From assembly GCF_003992595.1 (NCBI RefSeq), contig NZ_RZNA01000045.1, forward strand, positions 70,992-134,991: DNA of 64,000 nt, in the 5' to 3' direction. The notes under the pieces were generated by a model, which was not told where the DNA came from, did not search any database, and worked only from the letters and a program-made list of their open reading frames with translations. Numbering within the stretch: position 1 is the stretch's first letter; each line of letters starts with the position of its first letter. This stretch comes from Flagellimonas oceanensis (GTDB lineage Bacteria > Bacteroidota > Bacteroidia > Flavobacteriales > Flavobacteriaceae). The translations under genes were made by a program, and so were the position numbers. Positions 44,562 to 53,617 of the stretch are shown here, one piece after another.

Positions 44562-47537
44562 TTAGAATCCTAATTTTACACCTAGGGTTATATTTCTGGT
44601 CTCTGGGAACGCTGATCCATTTTGATCGTTTGCCAATGGTGTTTGTTCCGGGCTGTATGACCTGAAATCGGTGAAAGTGAACAGATTGGTTCCTGTTAGA
44701 TATACTTTGGCCCGTTGCAATCCCAATTTGGAAAAGGCATCTTTAGGAATGTTGTATCCCAGTGTGAGGGTTCTCAATCGTAAATAAGAGGCATCCCTGA
44801 CCGCAAAAGGGAACAGGTGCAGATGCGTATCCGGCTTTGGTCTTGGGTATTCTGTCGATGGGTATTCCGGTGTATAGTATTTGGTCCTGATACCGTTTAT
44901 CGCACCTTTCCAAAGTTCTCCGTTTGCAAGAACGGGGTTCAATTTTGTAGCACCCTGAACAATGTAGATATCGGCGAACAGATCAAAGTTCTTATAGGTT
45001 ATGGTATTGGTAATGGAACCGTACCAATCGGGGTCTGTGTTGGTAAAAACATTATCCCTGTCATCAATTTGTCCATTACCGTCCTGATCTATAACACGTA
45101 CATCGCCTGGTTGTGCCAATGGATTACCAGATCCTGCAATATCATCACCCACTTGATAGATGCCATCGTACTTGGGTAACCAGATGTTGTTGATGGATTG
45201 TCCTATGGACAACCTTCTGCCGGAGGTATCGGTGATATCAATCGGGTTTCCATTATCGTCGGTTTCCCCGGTAAGGGAAATTACCTTGTTCCTGTTTCTG
45301 GAGAAAACGAGTCCCAAAGACCAGCTAAAATTCTCTTTACGAATAATGTTCGAGGTCAAGGATGCTTCGATACCTTGGTTTTGTAATTCGCCTGAGTTGA
45401 AACGAATCACATTGAAACCAGTGGTTCCGGCTATTGACCTGTCCAACAAAAGGTCGGTTGTATTTGCCTTATAGTATTCAAACGTACCTTGGAAAAAATT
45501 GTTGAGCAATCTAAAGTCCACACCGGCATTAAGAGTCGTTGTAGTCTCCCATTTAAGATTCGGGTTGGGCAAACGGGAAGATGCTGTGGCACCTGCGACC
45601 GTTTCATCGCCAAACACATAGGGTAAATTATCGGCGACCCCTAAAGATTCCAATGGGTTGATTCCCTGATTACCTGTGGCACCGTAGCTTACCCTGAATT
45701 TCATCTCGTTGATGACGTCTATATCTTGCATGAATGGTTCCAAGTGCATTTTCCATGCTAAGGATACCGCTGGGAAGAAGCCCCATTTGTTGTTTTCAGC
45801 AAATACCGAGGCACCATCGGCACGTGCGGTCGCTTCCAAAAGGTATCTGTTCAAATAACTATATCTAACCCTTCCCAAGAATGACAACAGTCTACGTTGG
45901 GAAACATTTCTGACATTGTTAAGTAACTCTGTGGCATCGCCATTGAAGCGCAGTGCGTCATTGGTAAACCCTGATTTATCCAGTTGGGTATACTCGGTAC
46001 GGCGCTCATCAAATGCCTGCACGGCTGTGAAATCAAGACTGTGGTTGTCGTTGATTTGTGGTGTATAGTTCAAGATGTTTTCTACCAAAACCTGTTTGAA
46101 CAATGTATTGGAAAGCACCCCTATACCATCAATTCCCTCGTCCCCCGCAGAGTGTAGGGAAGATCTGTAGACTCCTTGATTGGTGTTACGGTTCCTTAAA
46201 AAGGTTTTAAGGGTGTAACTTAGGTTGGGAGCGATGTCGTAAATAAGGCTCAAGTTAACATCCGTAAGGTTGATTTTGGTCTCATCAACAGATTCCCTTT
46301 GGTCCCATAACGGGTTAACCGCAGTGTTGGATGGGCCCAAGTAAAATTTCTGGAGCTCCCCATCTGCAGTATAAGGTTGTGCAAGCGGGGTAATTGTGGT
46401 AAAGTTGATCCCTCCCGTTTCCCGGTCTTGTTTGGCATTTTGATAGTTGATGATTCCACGGAATGTCAATTTATCCGTAATTTCTTGATCTATGTTTAGT
46501 TTGAAAGTACCTCTGTCAAAACCTGAGTTTGGAATAATCCCTTCTTGTGAAAAGTAGTTCACACTGGAGAAAACCTTGGTTTTTTCGCTACCCGCAGAGA
46601 AGCTTAGGGCATGGCTCTGGATAATTGCATCCTGAAGCACCAAATCTTCCCAATCCACAAAATTTTGGTTGTCTATCGCCTCTAGCTCAAATGGGGAAAA
46701 GATGTTCTCATCATTCAAGTAGTCACCTGTAAACCTATTTCTGTTGGCTTCCCTTCTTAAGTCGATAAACTGCTGCCCAGTATATTGATTGAAATTTTTT
46801 GTCAGTGTTTGTACCGTGGTGTAGCCATGGTAATTTATGGTGGCTTTGCCAACTTTACCTCGTTTGGTGGTTACCAAGATAACACCGTTGGATGCCCGTG
46901 AACCATAAATGGCCGTAGAGGAGGCATCTTTGAGTATTTCGATGTTGGCGATATCGTCTGGCGCCACATCGTTCAAGTTGTCAAAAGGCAATCCGTCCAC
47001 AATGATCAACGGGGAGTTTCCGCCTGGAGCAACGGACACGTTACCCCTGATTACGATGTTGGAGTTACCACCGGGGCGTGCATCGCCCAAGTTTACTTGG
47101 ACCCCAGCAGCTCTACCCCGTAACATTTCCGATACGTTTGTTGTGGGTACGTTGGTAGCTTCTTCTACCTCCACACTGGCAACGGAACCGATTACGTTAC
47201 TTTTCTTTTGGGTACCGTAACCTACGACCACTACTTCGTCGAGGGCTTGGGTGTCCTCTTGTAGAACAATATCGATTTCTTCTTGGGTTCCTACGGGAAC
47301 TTCCTGAGTTACGAATCCGATATAACTAAAGACCAAAGTGTCTTCATTGGAAACATCGTCGATGGTAAACACACCATCAAAATCTGTGACCACGCCATTG
47401 GTGGTTCCTTTTACAAGAACGTTAACACCGGGCATGGGGCCCATATTATCGGACACGGTACCTGTAACGGTCTTTGTTTGTGAATACCCAAATACGGTAC
47501 ATAAAAGTACCATTAAGGTTAAAAATCCATATTTCAT
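44562..47537 (-). CDS. susC: SusC/RagA-family TonB-dependent outer-membrane transporter
   Basis: TonB-dependent importer of oligosaccharides, 991 residues. Order: signal peptide (about 1-19), carboxypeptidase-D regulatory-like domain (TVTGTVSDNMGPMPGVNVLV), TonB box region DEVVVVGYGTQKKSN, plug domain (RGRAAGVQVNLGDARPGGNS, ILKDASSTAIYGSRASNGVI), then the 22-strand barrel ending ITLGVKLGF. Length is usual for SusC. It is first in the locus; 275 bp separate it from the sensor-regulator gene upstream. Confidence 0.95.
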   Translation of the reverse strand: MKYGFLTLMVLLCTVFGYSQTKTVTGTVSDNMGPMPGVNVLVKGTTNGVVTDFDGVFTIDDVSNEDTLVFSYIGFVTQEVPVGTQEEIDIVLQEDTQALDEVVVVGYGTQKKSNVIGSVASVEVEEATNVPTTNVSEMLRGRAAGVQVNLGDARPGGNSNIVIRGNVSVAPGGNSPLIIVDGLPFDNLNDVAPDDIANIEILKDASSTAIYGSRASNGVILVTTKRGKVGKATINYHGYTTVQTLTKNFNQYTGQQFIDLRREANRNRFTGDYLNDENIFSPFELEAIDNQNFVDWEDLVLQDAIIQSHALSFSAGSEKTKVFSSVNYFSQEGIIPNSGFDRGTFKLNIDQEITDKLTFRGIINYQNAKQDRETGGINFTTITPLAQPYTADGELQKFYLGPSNTAVNPLWDQRESVDETKINLTDVNLSLIYDIAPNLSYTLKTFLRNRNTNQGVYRSSLHSAGDEGIDGIGVLSNTLFKQVLVENILNYTPQINDNHSLDFTAVQAFDERRTEYTQLDKSGFTNDALRFNGDATELLNNVRNVSQRRLLSFLGRVRYSYLNRYLLEATARADGASVFAENNKWGFFPAVSLAWKMHLEPFMQDIDVINEMKFRVSYGATGNQGINPLESLGVADNLPYVFGDETVAGATASSRLPNPNLKWETTTTLNAGVDFRLLNNFFQGTFEYYKANTTDLLLDRSIAGTTGFNVIRFNSGELQNQGIEASLTSNIIRKENFSWSLGLVFSRNRNKVISLTGETDDNGNPIDITDTSGRRLSIGQSINNIWLPKYDGIYQVGDDIAGSGNPLAQPGDVRVIDQDGNGQIDDRDNVFTNTDPDWYGSITNTITYKNFDLFADIYIVQGATKLNPVLANGELWKGAINGIRTKYYTPEYPSTEYPRPKPDTHLHLFPFAVRDASYLRLRTLTLGYNIPKDAFSKLGLQRAKVYLTGTNLFTFTDFRSYSPEQTPLANDQNGSAFPETRNITLGVKLGF

Positions 47538-47622
47538 TGTTGAGTTAATTTTTATTTGGGATAAATGTAACGGGCTTAACGTCTTCTTAACAAAGGATTT
47601 ACCTCTATAAAAAACCTACATC

Positions 47623-47648
47623 ATCAATTTAAAAGTGTTAAAATTGAT
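47623..47648. promoter_or_regulatory. Inverted repeat upstream of susC (possible operator)
   Basis: ATCAATTT-N10-AAATTGAT, perfect 8-bp arms, 86 bp before the susC start codon. It sits in the 275-bp gap between susC and the LuxR-type regulator. The dyad symmetry and spacing suit a dimeric HTH protein; no clear TAnnTTTG was found here. Confidence 0.4.
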
Positions 47649-47812
47649 TTTTTGGCATTTAAACCCTTTAAAATATGAGGATTTGCCAATTTTCATTGAT
47701 TTGTCCGGAAACCTGAAAATGGCGGTGAGATATGGTTTTTACCCTTAATGTAGAGCTATTGTAGTGGTAATTTTAAGATTTGTAGGGTGATGATATGTGA
47801 AAGTAGAGTTCT

Positions 47813-50608
47813 CTAAAAGTTCAAAATATAATCGATAAGGTTATCGTGATGCGGAAGGTCGAACTTTTTGCGAAGTCTATACCGCTTCATTTCCACACTT
47901 TTTACCGATATGTTTAACAACGGCGCAATCTCTTTGGAGGAAAGGTTCAATCTTAAATAGGCACATAATCTTAGGTCGTTGTTGGTCAGACTATCGTGTT
48001 TGGCCTTGATCCTTTTTAGAAAATCCTTGTCGGCATTATTGAAGGCATCTTCAAAGAATTTCCAATCATCTTCGCTGTTGATGTTCCTGTCTATTTCCTT
48101 GATGACTGATTTGATGTTTTTATCTTTGGAAGGAACCTCCTTAAGTTGGGATTTAAGAGCGGACAGGAACTTGTTTTTTTTGACCAAGCTCATGGTTGAA
48201 ATCGCCAACTCACGGTTTTTGCTGTCTATTTCGTTCTGAAGTTTTTCTGTCTGTATTTGGGCTATGCGTTCCTTTTCTTGCAGCTCTCTTCGTTCTAGCT
48301 CTTTTTGATTTTTTCTAATGAGGGATTCTTGTTTTTTCTGGTAAGCTCTATTGTAAAATCGGTGTACAACGATAAATATCAAACCTAAAGTCAAAATATA
48401 GACTAAGACAGCCAAATTGGATACATACCAAGGTCGCAATACGACAAAACTGTACGAATCAGTATTCTCACTGATACTGTTTCCTATCTTGGCCCTTATT
48501 GTGAAGGTGTATTCTCCAAAGGAGAGATTCTTAAAAGTGGCCTCGGTATTTTCGGACCATTCGCTCCAATCATCGTATAGGCCATCAATTTTGTATTGGT
48601 ACTGTACCTCGGAGTATTTATCAAATTCGGGTACGCTGAACTCAACACGAATATTGTTGTTGACATATTCAAATTCCCCTTTTTCATCCATCGAAGCCCT
48701 AGAGGGCAGTTCTTGATAATCTCCAAAATAGACCGAGTTGATATGGACTTCTTGGCTGGAAGGGGATACTTTAGTAAGATTCAAAGAAACATAGCCATTG
48801 GAACTTCCCATTACATATTTGTAATCCGATATTTTGGAAATATTCTCGAAGCCCGAAACGCCCAAATTAGACCGGATATCTTTGGGTATGGATATTTTAG
48901 TGGTACTGAGTTTGTTGCTCAAGGTACTTTGGGTAACGTATTGTATGCCATCATTGGTAAAAAACCATAGTCGTTTTTCAGAATTTTCAGGGATAATGAT
49001 GCTTGTTTGGCCTTCATTGCCATTAAATACCATTTGTGTCAAGGTACTGTCCAACTGAATATCATGTATCCCATTTATCTCGTAAATACCCATGTTGGTC
49101 TTATAGTAAAGCTCATCCTGAAAACTGAAAATGTTGGAACTGTGCCCCAGACGCTCCTTATGGGTCAGTTTGTTCACTTTCCTAAGGTTGGAATCCAATT
49201 CGATAAAGTACAGTCCTTTTTTCTCGTGGTCTACCACAACTTCCAGGGAATCCATTTCAAAAAACCGACTGGAGATGTTGAATCCACCGATGGTATTTCT
49301 AAATCTCCACTGGCCCTGCGCTTTTTCCAGAATGCTCAATCCATTGTAATTTCCCTGAAGAAGCAGGTTCTCACGATTTTCAATGGATTTGACTCCCCAG
49401 GTGCCAGGGTAATTTGAAATTAGATCAGCCTTGTTTTCCTCAACAACGAATGTTCCGTTGTTGTGTCCACAAAAAATAGTGCCATCCATTAGTTGAAGGT
49501 TCCAAACCTGACCCTCGGTTCCCTCGACCAGTTGAAACGAGTCCTGCGAATTGATTTCTCTGTAGAATAGCCCCTGGTTAGTACCCAAATACAGGTAGTC
49601 CTCATGGCTCAAGGCGGCATATACCAAACCAAGATTTCCCAGCTTGTCCACATATTCGTTAAAAGGGGAGTATAGGTTCACAATACTGAGTCCGTTGTCG
49701 AGCCCCAGCCACAAATTGTTTTCTGAATCTTCAAATAATGATAGAACCGTATTGTTGTTGAGCCCTTTTTCTTGATCGATATTCTGAATAATCGTTTGTC
49801 CGTCCGGAGAAAGGTGGTAAAAGCCGTTTGATATACTTCCCAGTACAAAAGAACCATCCGTCAGTTGTATACTGCTGTATAGCTTCAGATTGATGGAATC
49901 CATAACCGTATTCCACGGGGTAATGGTTTCTGATTCATATCTGTAAAATTGGGAGCCTTCGGTAATTACCAGAAGATCGGTGTCGATTCCATAAATACCA
50001 ATAATGGGATGTTCACTAAAGAGAGGGTCACTGCTGATTAATCTTGGCTCGCCGTTTTGTATGGTAAACAACCCCTTTCTCGCGATTTGAAAATAGACAT
50101 TGCCATTGACAAGGCTTAGATTTGCTTTATCGGAATTGGCTTCAATTACTTTGAATGTTTCTTCCGAATTATCGTAAATATAAATACGATCCAAACTTTG
50201 GAACAGTACCCATTGGTCCAAGACTAGGATATCCCAGAATTCCTCGTCTTCGGCCATAGGAATTTCCATCTTTTGGGACAATGAGGTATAGGTCAATTCC
50301 CCAGTCGGATTCTTTGTCCAAAAACCGAATTCGCGGTAGGAACCTGTGTAAATTTTATCGCCAACAGCTTTTACAGAACGGATTATTGGGGATGTAGGCA
50401 GTTTATATTGATGCCACTTGGCTCCATCAAACTCCATGAGGCTAGTGTGGTTGGCCACATATATTTTTTTTGAAGCCGATTGTGTTATGCCCCAATTTTG
50501 AAACTCCCCATTATATTCTTTTGGGGTGTAATTCCTGATGGGAGGGAGTTCTTGGCCCACTAAATTGCAGCAAAACAACAAAAGGAAATATAAAAAGTAG
50601 GGCCTCAA
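47813..50608 (-). CDS. Membrane-bound sensor with LuxR-type DNA-binding domain
   Basis: One-protein signal transducer of 931 residues. A signal peptide (about 1-18) leads to two periplasmic beta-propeller arrays (NLWLGLDNGLSIVN-type blades), then a Y_Y_Y domain (YQYKIDGLYDDWSEWSENTE), one TM helix (about 728-750), a coiled coil rich in Lys/Gln/Glu, and a C-terminal LuxR/GerE HTH (SSKEIAPLLNISVKSVE). There is no histidine kinase or receiver, so it differs from hybrid two-component sensors. The start is TTG, with no in-frame ATG before an upstream stop; the signal peptide supports it. It lies upstream of susC on the same strand and is the likely regulator of that locus. Confidence 0.88.
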   Translation of the reverse strand: MRPYFLYFLLLFCCNLVGQELPPIRNYTPKEYNGEFQNWGITQSASKKIYVANHTSLMEFDGAKWHQYKLPTSPIIRSVKAVGDKIYTGSYREFGFWTKNPTGELTYTSLSQKMEIPMAEDEEFWDILVLDQWVLFQSLDRIYIYDNSEETFKVIEANSDKANLSLVNGNVYFQIARKGLFTIQNGEPRLISSDPLFSEHPIIGIYGIDTDLLVITEGSQFYRYESETITPWNTVMDSINLKLYSSIQLTDGSFVLGSISNGFYHLSPDGQTIIQNIDQEKGLNNNTVLSLFEDSENNLWLGLDNGLSIVNLYSPFNEYVDKLGNLGLVYAALSHEDYLYLGTNQGLFYREINSQDSFQLVEGTEGQVWNLQLMDGTIFCGHNNGTFVVEENKADLISNYPGTWGVKSIENRENLLLQGNYNGLSILEKAQGQWRFRNTIGGFNISSRFFEMDSLEVVVDHEKKGLYFIELDSNLRKVNKLTHKERLGHSSNIFSFQDELYYKTNMGIYEINGIHDIQLDSTLTQMVFNGNEGQTSIIIPENSEKRLWFFTNDGIQYVTQSTLSNKLSTTKISIPKDIRSNLGVSGFENISKISDYKYVMGSSNGYVSLNLTKVSPSSQEVHINSVYFGDYQELPSRASMDEKGEFEYVNNNIRVEFSVPEFDKYSEVQYQYKIDGLYDDWSEWSENTEATFKNLSFGEYTFTIRAKIGNSISENTDSYSFVVLRPWYVSNLAVLVYILTLGLIFIVVHRFYNRAYQKKQESLIRKNQKELERRELQEKERIAQIQTEKLQNEIDSKNRELAISTMSLVKKNKFLSALKSQLKEVPSKDKNIKSVIKEIDRNINSEDDWKFFEDAFNNADKDFLKRIKAKHDSLTNNDLRLCAYLRLNLSSKEIAPLLNISVKSVEMKRYRLRKKFDLPHHDNLIDYILNF

Positions 50609-50699
50609 ACCGAATGGATTTAATTATGTATCGAAACTTATAAAGATAAAGTTAAGTACTATAATTAAAACGATCTTTCTTATAATGCTCAAAGTAAGA

Positions 50700-50725
50700 C
50701 AAGGGGGTTATCGCAAGCCCCCTTG
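50700..50725 (-). terminator. Terminator after the beta-barrel gene
   Basis: CAAGGGGG ... CCCCCTTG, 8-bp stem with a short loop, 18 bp after the stop of the gene ending at 50743. T-content after the stem is modest on either strand. Confidence 0.6.
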
Positions 50726-50742
50726 TTTCTTACTGTAGTTCC

Positions 50743-51600
50743 TTACTTGTGCTTGGGTTCCCAAATAAGTCTCAAGAACGAACTGAACCTCTCGTTTTCC
50801 CTGCTTACGGGAATACCGGCTATAATGCCTATCATTACGTTATCTGCAACCCCCAATCGCATCTGAGGTCGCATGGTCATATCAAAGTCACTGTTTTGCC
50901 ACGTTTTATTAAACTCCACCCCAATAAAGTTACGTGTGCCGGGAATCATATAATGGAGACTGGTGTTCACATCGTACGAAATATGGACTTCCCCGCTTGC
51001 GTATTCGTGTCCAATCATGGGTCCTGTGTACACCAAGGAGTGGATGTTGTTGCCCCATCTTTTGGCAACTACCAAAAACGGGTTGTACACATTTCCTGAA
51101 ATTAAGGGTTTTCCAAAATTTCTAAAATCCGATAGTTCAAATTCATTGATATAGCCGATTGCCATGGAAGTGGCCATGCGTTCATTTACAAAAAATGACC
51201 ATTGTGTCGCAATCTTGATACTGTTCAATCCGTTGGACGGCATTTCAGCCCCATTACCACCGTTCAATGGGGAGTAAAAAGTAAAGGGCAACTCCACTTC
51301 CAGCCCTAATCTATCAATGGGAGCCCATTCGTACTCGATAAGGGCTTCATAGGAGTCATAGGTCAGTTCGTCCGTCAGACCAAGGCCCAGGTTCCATTCC
51401 TTTTCGCCCTTTCTTGCGCCGAGATCACGAATCAAGTCTATGTACAAGGGCTCGGCATGCAATACTTTGGCAGGCTGTTTTTTTTCTTCAACCTGAACAA
51501 TGTATAGGCTGTCTTTTTGTGTGCTGCTAATTTGGGCAATAGTTATTGAGGATGATGCCAATAGCACTATCGGCATCATGTTTTTTATGATGTTTTTCAT
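50743..51600 (-). CDS. Hypothetical outer-membrane beta-barrel protein
   Basis: Protein of 285 residues with a signal peptide (about 1-22, ending TIAQ). After HAEPLYIDLIRDLGARKGEK, which I recognise as a conserved Bacteroidota start without an assigned function, there are alternating amphipathic beta strands with many aromatic residues, ending RENERFSSFLRLIWEPKHK. This suits a small outer-membrane barrel. It follows the 128-residue gene on the same strand with an 80-bp gap. The substrate or role is unknown to me. Confidence 0.72.
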   Translation of the reverse strand: MKNIIKNMMPIVLLASSSITIAQISSTQKDSLYIVQVEEKKQPAKVLHAEPLYIDLIRDLGARKGEKEWNLGLGLTDELTYDSYEALIEYEWAPIDRLGLEVELPFTFYSPLNGGNGAEMPSNGLNSIKIATQWSFFVNERMATSMAIGYINEFELSDFRNFGKPLISGNVYNPFLVVAKRWGNNIHSLVYTGPMIGHEYASGEVHISYDVNTSLHYMIPGTRNFIGVEFNKTWQNSDFDMTMRPQMRLGVADNVMIGIIAGIPVSRENERFSSFLRLIWEPKHK

Positions 51601-51680
51601 GTATTTTGATTTGCTTTGTGTTAATATTGAACGACCCGACCTTGCTTCAATACAGGCATGGGTTTATAGGTAAGAGCAAA

Positions 51681-52067
51681 TCAGGCTTCGGGAGGGGGTG
51701 TTTCCAGTTTGGTACATCTTTGTGGCAATGATGCCATATGTTGGTGAAACTTCTTCTTTTTCTGAAGAAGCCATATGTTGTTGGAGTCGGTCATCTCATT
51801 TTTATGAAATGTCAACTTGATTTTAAAACTGGAGCCGCTATTGTGGTCCTCTTTGTCAGGGTCATCATATTCTTCAAAAACATCACCATAGCCCAAGACC
51901 TTCTCCACCAAGATCTCAATCATACTTTCCTGATCGTTGATAGTTAAATCTTCGGGGACAAAGTCGGGATATTGATCAGGGGAATCCACACTGATGTTCA
52001 GTAGGTAAAGGCTCATCAGGGCCCAGAATACTCTAAGTGAAACACTATTTCGTAAAAGTCCCATCAT
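51681..52067 (-). CDS. Hypothetical membrane-anchored protein paired with the barrel gene
   Basis: Protein of 128 residues. The N-terminus (GLLRNSVSLRVFWALMSLYL) is one hydrophobic helix and reads as an uncleaved anchor or signal peptide. It is followed by an acidic segment (DQYPDFVPEDLTINDQESMI, then YDDPDKEDH) and a basic region (LLQKKKKFHQHMASL) and ends in ETPPPEA. I recognise the pattern as common in Bacteroidota next to the HAEPLYIDLIRD barrel gene, but no function is known. An alternative start is the second Met. It lies 9 bp after the MFS gene. Confidence 0.65.
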   Translation of the reverse strand: MMGLLRNSVSLRVFWALMSLYLLNISVDSPDQYPDFVPEDLTINDQESMIEILVEKVLGYGDVFEEYDDPDKEDHNSGSSFKIKLTFHKNEMTDSNNIWLLQKKKKFHQHMASLPQRCTKLETPPPEA

Positions 52068-52076
52068 GCTATAAAA

Positions 52077-53270
52077 CTAAGACTCTTTTTTTCTTTTCTG
52101 TTTCTCCATATAAAGAATGGCCATTCCAATAATGGCCCCGATACAGGCCAAAACACCCCCAACGACACTGGCATAATTGAATCCCAACCCAAAAACCATA
52201 GGCAGGCCGCCAAAATAAGCTCCTGAAGCATTCCCCATATTGAAGGCACTTTGGTTCATGGAAGAACCCAACTTTTCCGATCCTTTGGCAGCTTTTATAA
52301 TGGCTATCTGAATTGGTGCTGAAATCGTAAAAGTAATAACACCTATGATAAAGCTAAGTACATAAATGGCAATGCCATTGCTTGCAAAAATGGAGTTCAA
52401 AAGAAGTATGGTTGTCATGCCAAGCATACTTATGACCACGGATTTCACAGGATTGAATATCTCTACCATTCTGGCCCCCAAAAAATTACCGAAGAACATG
52501 CCGACGCCTGCAACAATCATTATATAGCCAACATTTTCCTCAGGGAGTTGGGTCACGTTGATGGCCAGGGGTGCAATATAGCTGTACCATGCAAAAAAAC
52601 CTCCCGTACCTACGGTGGTCAAAACAATCAAAGCCCATAGTTTTTTGTTTTTTATACCAGCTGTGGGACTTGTTGATCGCGAGTTGTCGGCCTCTTCCAA
52701 TTCCTTTTTGGGCATCCAAAAATATAGGCTGCACAGTGTGGCGATTCCTGCTATGCCCACTAACATGAAGGAATAGCTCCAATGTAGTTCCTGACCAATG
52801 TAAGTGCCCAATGGAACCCCTATAATATTGGCCACGGTTAGACCGGAAAACATGATGGCCATAGCTTGGGCGGCTTTTTCTGGCTTGGCCAAATAACCGG
52901 ATACTACAGCCCCAATACCAAAAAATGCGCCATGGGGCATTCCCGATAGAAAACGGAACAGCATCATTACCCAGTAATTAGGGGAAAACGCGGATAGGGT
53001 ATTAAAAACGGTAAACCATAGCATAAGGAACAACAGTGTCCTCTTAGGGTTCAAGTTGTTGGCAATGCGAGCCATTGTTGGGGCTCCTATGACCACACCA
53101 AGCGCGTAAATGGCGATAAAATGCCCAGCTTTAGGGATGGATATATCCAAGGAACCGGCAATATTGGGAAGAATTCCCATGATGACGAACTCGGTAAGGC
53201 CTATGCCAAAACCACCTATGGCGAGAGATAAAAGTGCTTTTTTATTGGGGTAATTTGAAGTATTGCTCAA
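52077..53270 (-). CDS. MFS transporter (AraJ/sugar-efflux-like)
   Basis: Major-facilitator permease of about 397 residues with 12 TM helices. Visible are ALSLAIGGFGIGLTEFVIMG (TM1), GVVIGAPTMARIANNLNPKR (the motif A loop between TM2 and TM3) and the mirrored TM7-8 loop GARMVEIFNPVK. It belongs to the DHA1/AraJ-like group; the substrate is unknown. No ATG exists near the 5' end. A TTG at 53291 overlaps a -7 box (TACCTTTG), so the TTG at 53270 (MSNTSNYPNKK) is preferred. It is first of a three-gene minus-strand run with the two hypothetical genes. Confidence 0.85.
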   Translation of the reverse strand: MSNTSNYPNKKALLSLAIGGFGIGLTEFVIMGILPNIAGSLDISIPKAGHFIAIYALGVVIGAPTMARIANNLNPKRTLLFLMLWFTVFNTLSAFSPNYWVMMLFRFLSGMPHGAFFGIGAVVSGYLAKPEKAAQAMAIMFSGLTVANIIGVPLGTYIGQELHWSYSFMLVGIAGIATLCSLYFWMPKKELEEADNSRSTSPTAGIKNKKLWALIVLTTVGTGGFFAWYSYIAPLAINVTQLPEENVGYIMIVAGVGMFFGNFLGARMVEIFNPVKSVVISMLGMTTILLLNSIFASNGIAIYVLSFIIGVITFTISAPIQIAIIKAAKGSEKLGSSMNQSAFNMGNASGAYFGGLPMVFGLGFNYASVVGGVLACIGAIIGMAILYMEKQKRKKES

Positions 53271-53288
53271 GTTGATTTCCTTAAGATG

Positions 53289-53322
53289 CAAAGGTAAGGT
53301 CTATTGCAATAACGAAATGCAA
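53289..53322 (-). promoter_or_regulatory. Candidate promoter of the MFS gene
   Basis: Minus strand: TTG (53322-53320), 23-bp spacer, TACCTTTG (53296-53289), exact TAnnTTTG. An inverted repeat TTGCA-N9-TGCAA (53304-53322) overlaps the -33 region and a second (AAGTA-TATT-TACTT, 53321-53334) is adjacent, so an operator is possible. The remainder of the 53292-53617 gap holds no gene I can support, apart from the terminator at its right end. Confidence 0.5.
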
Positions 53323-53560
53323 GTATATTTACTTTATTCTATTTGGAATTATCAATGGAGCAATAAAAACAGCCTTGAGGATTGGACTAATTCAAATACA
53401 TTCAAAAAATGAAACAAATACTTTTGAAAAGATATTTTGGGTTCAAGGCTGTTATGGGAATTGCTTTTTACATACACTAAAAGTACATGGATGGGATGTT
53501 TTTTTCGGAAATCCTCAACTACCAGTACCCTTCCCGATGCAGTAGAACTGATTTTAGTAA

Positions 53561-53594
53561 AAAGCAAAAGACCCGCTCCAATGGAAACGGGCCC
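53561..53594 (-). terminator. Terminator of the second SusCD locus
   Basis: On the minus strand GGCCCG ... CGGGTC (6 pairs including one G-U) followed by TTTTGCTTTTT. It lies 23 bp after the lipoprotein stop. Confidence 0.65.
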
Positions 53595-53617
53595 TTCTGT
53601 TGAACAGTAGATAAAAA

